Below are positions 4,820 to 6,154 of a stretch of DNA of 6,154 nucleotides, piece by piece (the stretch's first letter is position 1; the number at the start of each line of letters is the position of its first letter). Position numbers and translations under genes: made by a program. Below the pieces are notes generated by a model. That model was not told the DNA's origin, did not search any database, and saw nothing but the letters and a program-made list of their open reading frames with translations. The DNA comes from Lentisphaera sp. GTDB taxonomy: Bacteria > Verrucomicrobiota > Lentisphaeria > Victivallales > GWF2-50-93. The stretch covers positions 1 through 6,154 of the forward strand of contig DYMC01000142.1 of assembly GCA_020721745.1 (NCBI GenBank), given 5' to 3'.

Positions 4820-6094
4820 ATGAAGACAAATCCCGACAGAACAGAGCTCGCCGCGCGGATGTCGGCGATGGGAGAGAAGGCCAGGATCGCCTCCCGGCGC
4901 ATGGCAGCCATGTCCACCTTCGACAAGAACAACGCCCTGAGGGCGATGGCCGACGCCCTCGACCACGAATCCGGCGCGATAATCGCGGAGAACGAGAAGG
5001 ATGTAGCGGCTGCGGCAGACAAGGGTCTTTCGAAACCCATGATCGAAAGGCTCAAGCTCGATTCCAGAAAGATAAGGGGCATGTCGGACGGGCTCCGCCA
5101 GCTCATCGAGCTCGAGGACCCCGTGGGGAAAATACTGTCCTCATGCATCCGCCCCAACGGGCTGAAGATAGACAAGGTGTCCGTGCCGATAGGTGTGATC
5201 GCCATAATCTACGAGTCGCGCCCGAACGTCACAGTGGATTCCGCCGGGCTCTGCCTCAAGGCTGGCAACGCGGCCATACTCCGCGGCGGCTCCGAGGCGA
5301 TCAAGTCCAATTCCGCGCTGCTGCACTGCATCAACCGCGCAGGACTCGAGGCCGGCGTGCCGGAAGGGGCGATACAAGCCCCCCCGCCCGGCAGGGAGGC
5401 GGTAAACGCGATGCTGAAGATGGACAGATACATAGACCTCGTCATCCCGCGTGGCGGAGAGGGGCTTATCCGCACCGTGGCGGAGAACTCGATGATACCG
5501 GTCATAAAGCACTACAAGGGCGTATGCCATCTCTATGTTGACGCGAGCGCGGACCTGGACATGGCCGAGAGGCTGGTCGTGAACGCGAAGTGCCAGCGGC
5601 CGGGAGTATGCAACGCCATCGAGAGCCTTCTCATACACGGGGACATCGCCGGAAGCTTCGCGCCAAGAATAGCCAAGGCGCTGTCCGGCAAGGGCGTGGA
5701 GCTGAGAGGCGACTGCGAATTTCGCAGGCTGGCCCCATGCGCCATTCCGGCCACCGAGGAGGACTGGTCGGAGGAATATCTTGATCTTGTCCTGTCGGTG
5801 AGAATCGTCCCCGACGTGCAGACCGCAGCGGAGCACATCAACTTCTACGGCTCGCAGCACAGCGACGGGATAATCGCGAAGGACCCCGCCGCCGTATCCT
5901 ACTTCCTGAACCAGGTTGACTCCGCGGTCGTCTACCACAACGCCTCGACCCGCTTCACGGACGGCGGGGAGTTCGGGATGGGCGCGGAGATCGGCATCAG
6001 CACGGACAAGCTGCATGCGAGGGGCCCCATGGGCCTCCGGGAGCTCAACACATACAAATACATCGTCTACGGGAACGGACAGTGCCGGGAATAG
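4820..6094 (+). CDS. proA: Gamma-glutamyl phosphate reductase (glutamate-5-semialdehyde dehydrogenase)
   Basis: This cytoplasmic enzyme uses NADPH to reduce gamma-glutamyl phosphate to glutamate-5-semialdehyde, the second step of proline synthesis from glutamate. The 424 residues match the family's ~415-420. Aldehyde-dehydrogenase-fold signatures are PIGVIAIIYESRPNV (123-137), GLCLKAGNAAILRGGSEA (143-160), IPRGGEGLI (209-217), QRPGVCNA (259-266) with catalytic Cys264, ATEEDW (311-316) and the C-terminal signature running from VYHNAST (371-377) through FTDGGEFGMGAEIG (379-392). Residues 186-192 (Q-A-P-P-P-G-R) are unusual: proline-rich, about one residue short and coded over a C7 run, where relatives usually end in D-R. 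Residues 299-303 are encoded by palindrome copy 3. It follows the deaminase by 25 bases with its own AGGA site. Its usual partner proB (glutamate 5-kinase) is not in the window. Confidence 0.97.
   Translation: MKTNPDRTELAARMSAMGEKARIASRRMAAMSTFDKNNALRAMADALDHESGAIIAENEKDVAAAADKGLSKPMIERLKLDSRKIRGMSDGLRQLIELEDPVGKILSSCIRPNGLKIDKVSVPIGVIAIIYESRPNVTVDSAGLCLKAGNAAILRGGSEAIKSNSALLHCINRAGLEAGVPEGAIQAPPPGREAVNAMLKMDRYIDLVIPRGGEGLIRTVAENSMIPVIKHYKGVCHLYVDASADLDMAERLVVNAKCQRPGVCNAIESLLIHGDIAGSFAPRIAKALSGKGVELRGDCEFRRLAPCAIPATEEDWSEEYLDLVLSVRIVPDVQTAAEHINFYGSQHSDGIIAKDPAAVSYFLNQVDSAVVYHNASTRFTDGGEFGMGAEIGISTDKLHARGPMGLRELNTYKYIVYGNGQCRE
5713..5727. repeat. TGCGAATTTCGCA palindrome, copy 3 (in proA)
   Basis: The exact 13-base core lies at 5714-5726 with a central T at 5720, and one extra C-G pair gives a 15-base perfect palindrome. 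In proA it is read TGC-GAA-TTT-CGC (C-E-F-R, residues 299-302), a different codon phase from cobS and purD. It lies in the variable stretch just before the conserved ATEEDW motif. Confidence 0.8.
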
Positions 6095-6154
6095 GGGAGC
6101 TAGTGTCCTGCGTCGCAAATACGTTGAATAAAATTCAGAACCCGAAAGGTCATG
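6095..6154 (+). other. AT-richer tail after proA, possibly the edge of another gene or element
   Basis: Base composition drops sharply after the proA TAG. The stretch holds a small inverted repeat (TGAAT-AAA-ATTCA, 6125-6137) and ends in GAAAGG-TC-ATG, where ATG at 6152-6154 could start a new rightward gene, though the ribosome spacing is short. A TAGTGTCCTGCG string at 6101-6112 resembles the way some insertion sequences begin after a TA target. No terminator hairpin with a T run is seen after proA. Confidence 0.3.

Noticed and set aside
5141..6118. A 325-codon open frame on the minus strand opposite proA
   Set aside because: It lies wholly antisense to an intact proA. GC-rich third positions remove stops from the opposite strand, and the translation shows no recognisable domain and an Arg/Val/Asp-rich composition typical of shadow frames.

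Overview
The window is an ordinary, densely coded stretch of a GC-rich bacterial chromosome (coding DNA visibly GC-rich, with two short AT-rich intergenic spots). It holds five complete housekeeping genes and, at the left edge, a probable promoter and the first codons of a sixth. All five proteins carry the full catalytic signatures of their families, and none is broken. The lineage cannot be fixed from these genes. The spellings are bacterial: Shine-Dalgarno sites, a sigma70-type promoter, and a PTS Enzyme I. Ile is often ATA and Arg often AGG despite the high GC. My weak guess is an anaerobic bacterium, possibly of the PVC group (Lentisphaerota-like), and this should be treated as unproven.

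Layout. Positions 1-152 are AT-rich and carry a near-consensus leftward promoter (TTGACT, 17-base spacer, TATAAT) followed by a ribosome site and an ATG that runs off the left edge. Leftward purD (153-1475) makes phosphoribosylamine-glycine ligase for purine synthesis. A short AT-rich divergent spacer (about 1476-1550) separates it from rightward cobS (1551-2447), the last-stage cobalamin synthase. After a 65-base gap come three rightward genes that look like one transcription unit: ptsI (2513-4312, PTS Enzyme I), a dCMP deaminase (4309-4794, overlapping the ptsI stop as ATGA) and proA (4820-6094, proline synthesis). The genes belong to unrelated pathways (purine, B12, sugar transport/PTS signalling, pyrimidine deoxynucleotide, proline), so the grouping looks like shared transcription rather than one pathway. 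The last 60 bases (6095-6154) drop in GC and may be the edge of another element or gene.

The most unusual signal is not a gene. The same 13-base palindrome, TGCGAATTTCGCA, occurs three times, once each inside purD, cobS and proA. It is read in different codon phases and from different coding strands, and in purD it extends to a perfect 23-base inverted repeat. Protein constraint does not explain this, and chance is very unlikely. It looks like a dispersed, highly iterated palindrome of this genome. A second oddity is a decaying 8-base tandem repeat that forms the C-terminal end of purD. No CRISPR array, tRNA, rRNA, riboswitch or complete mobile element was seen.
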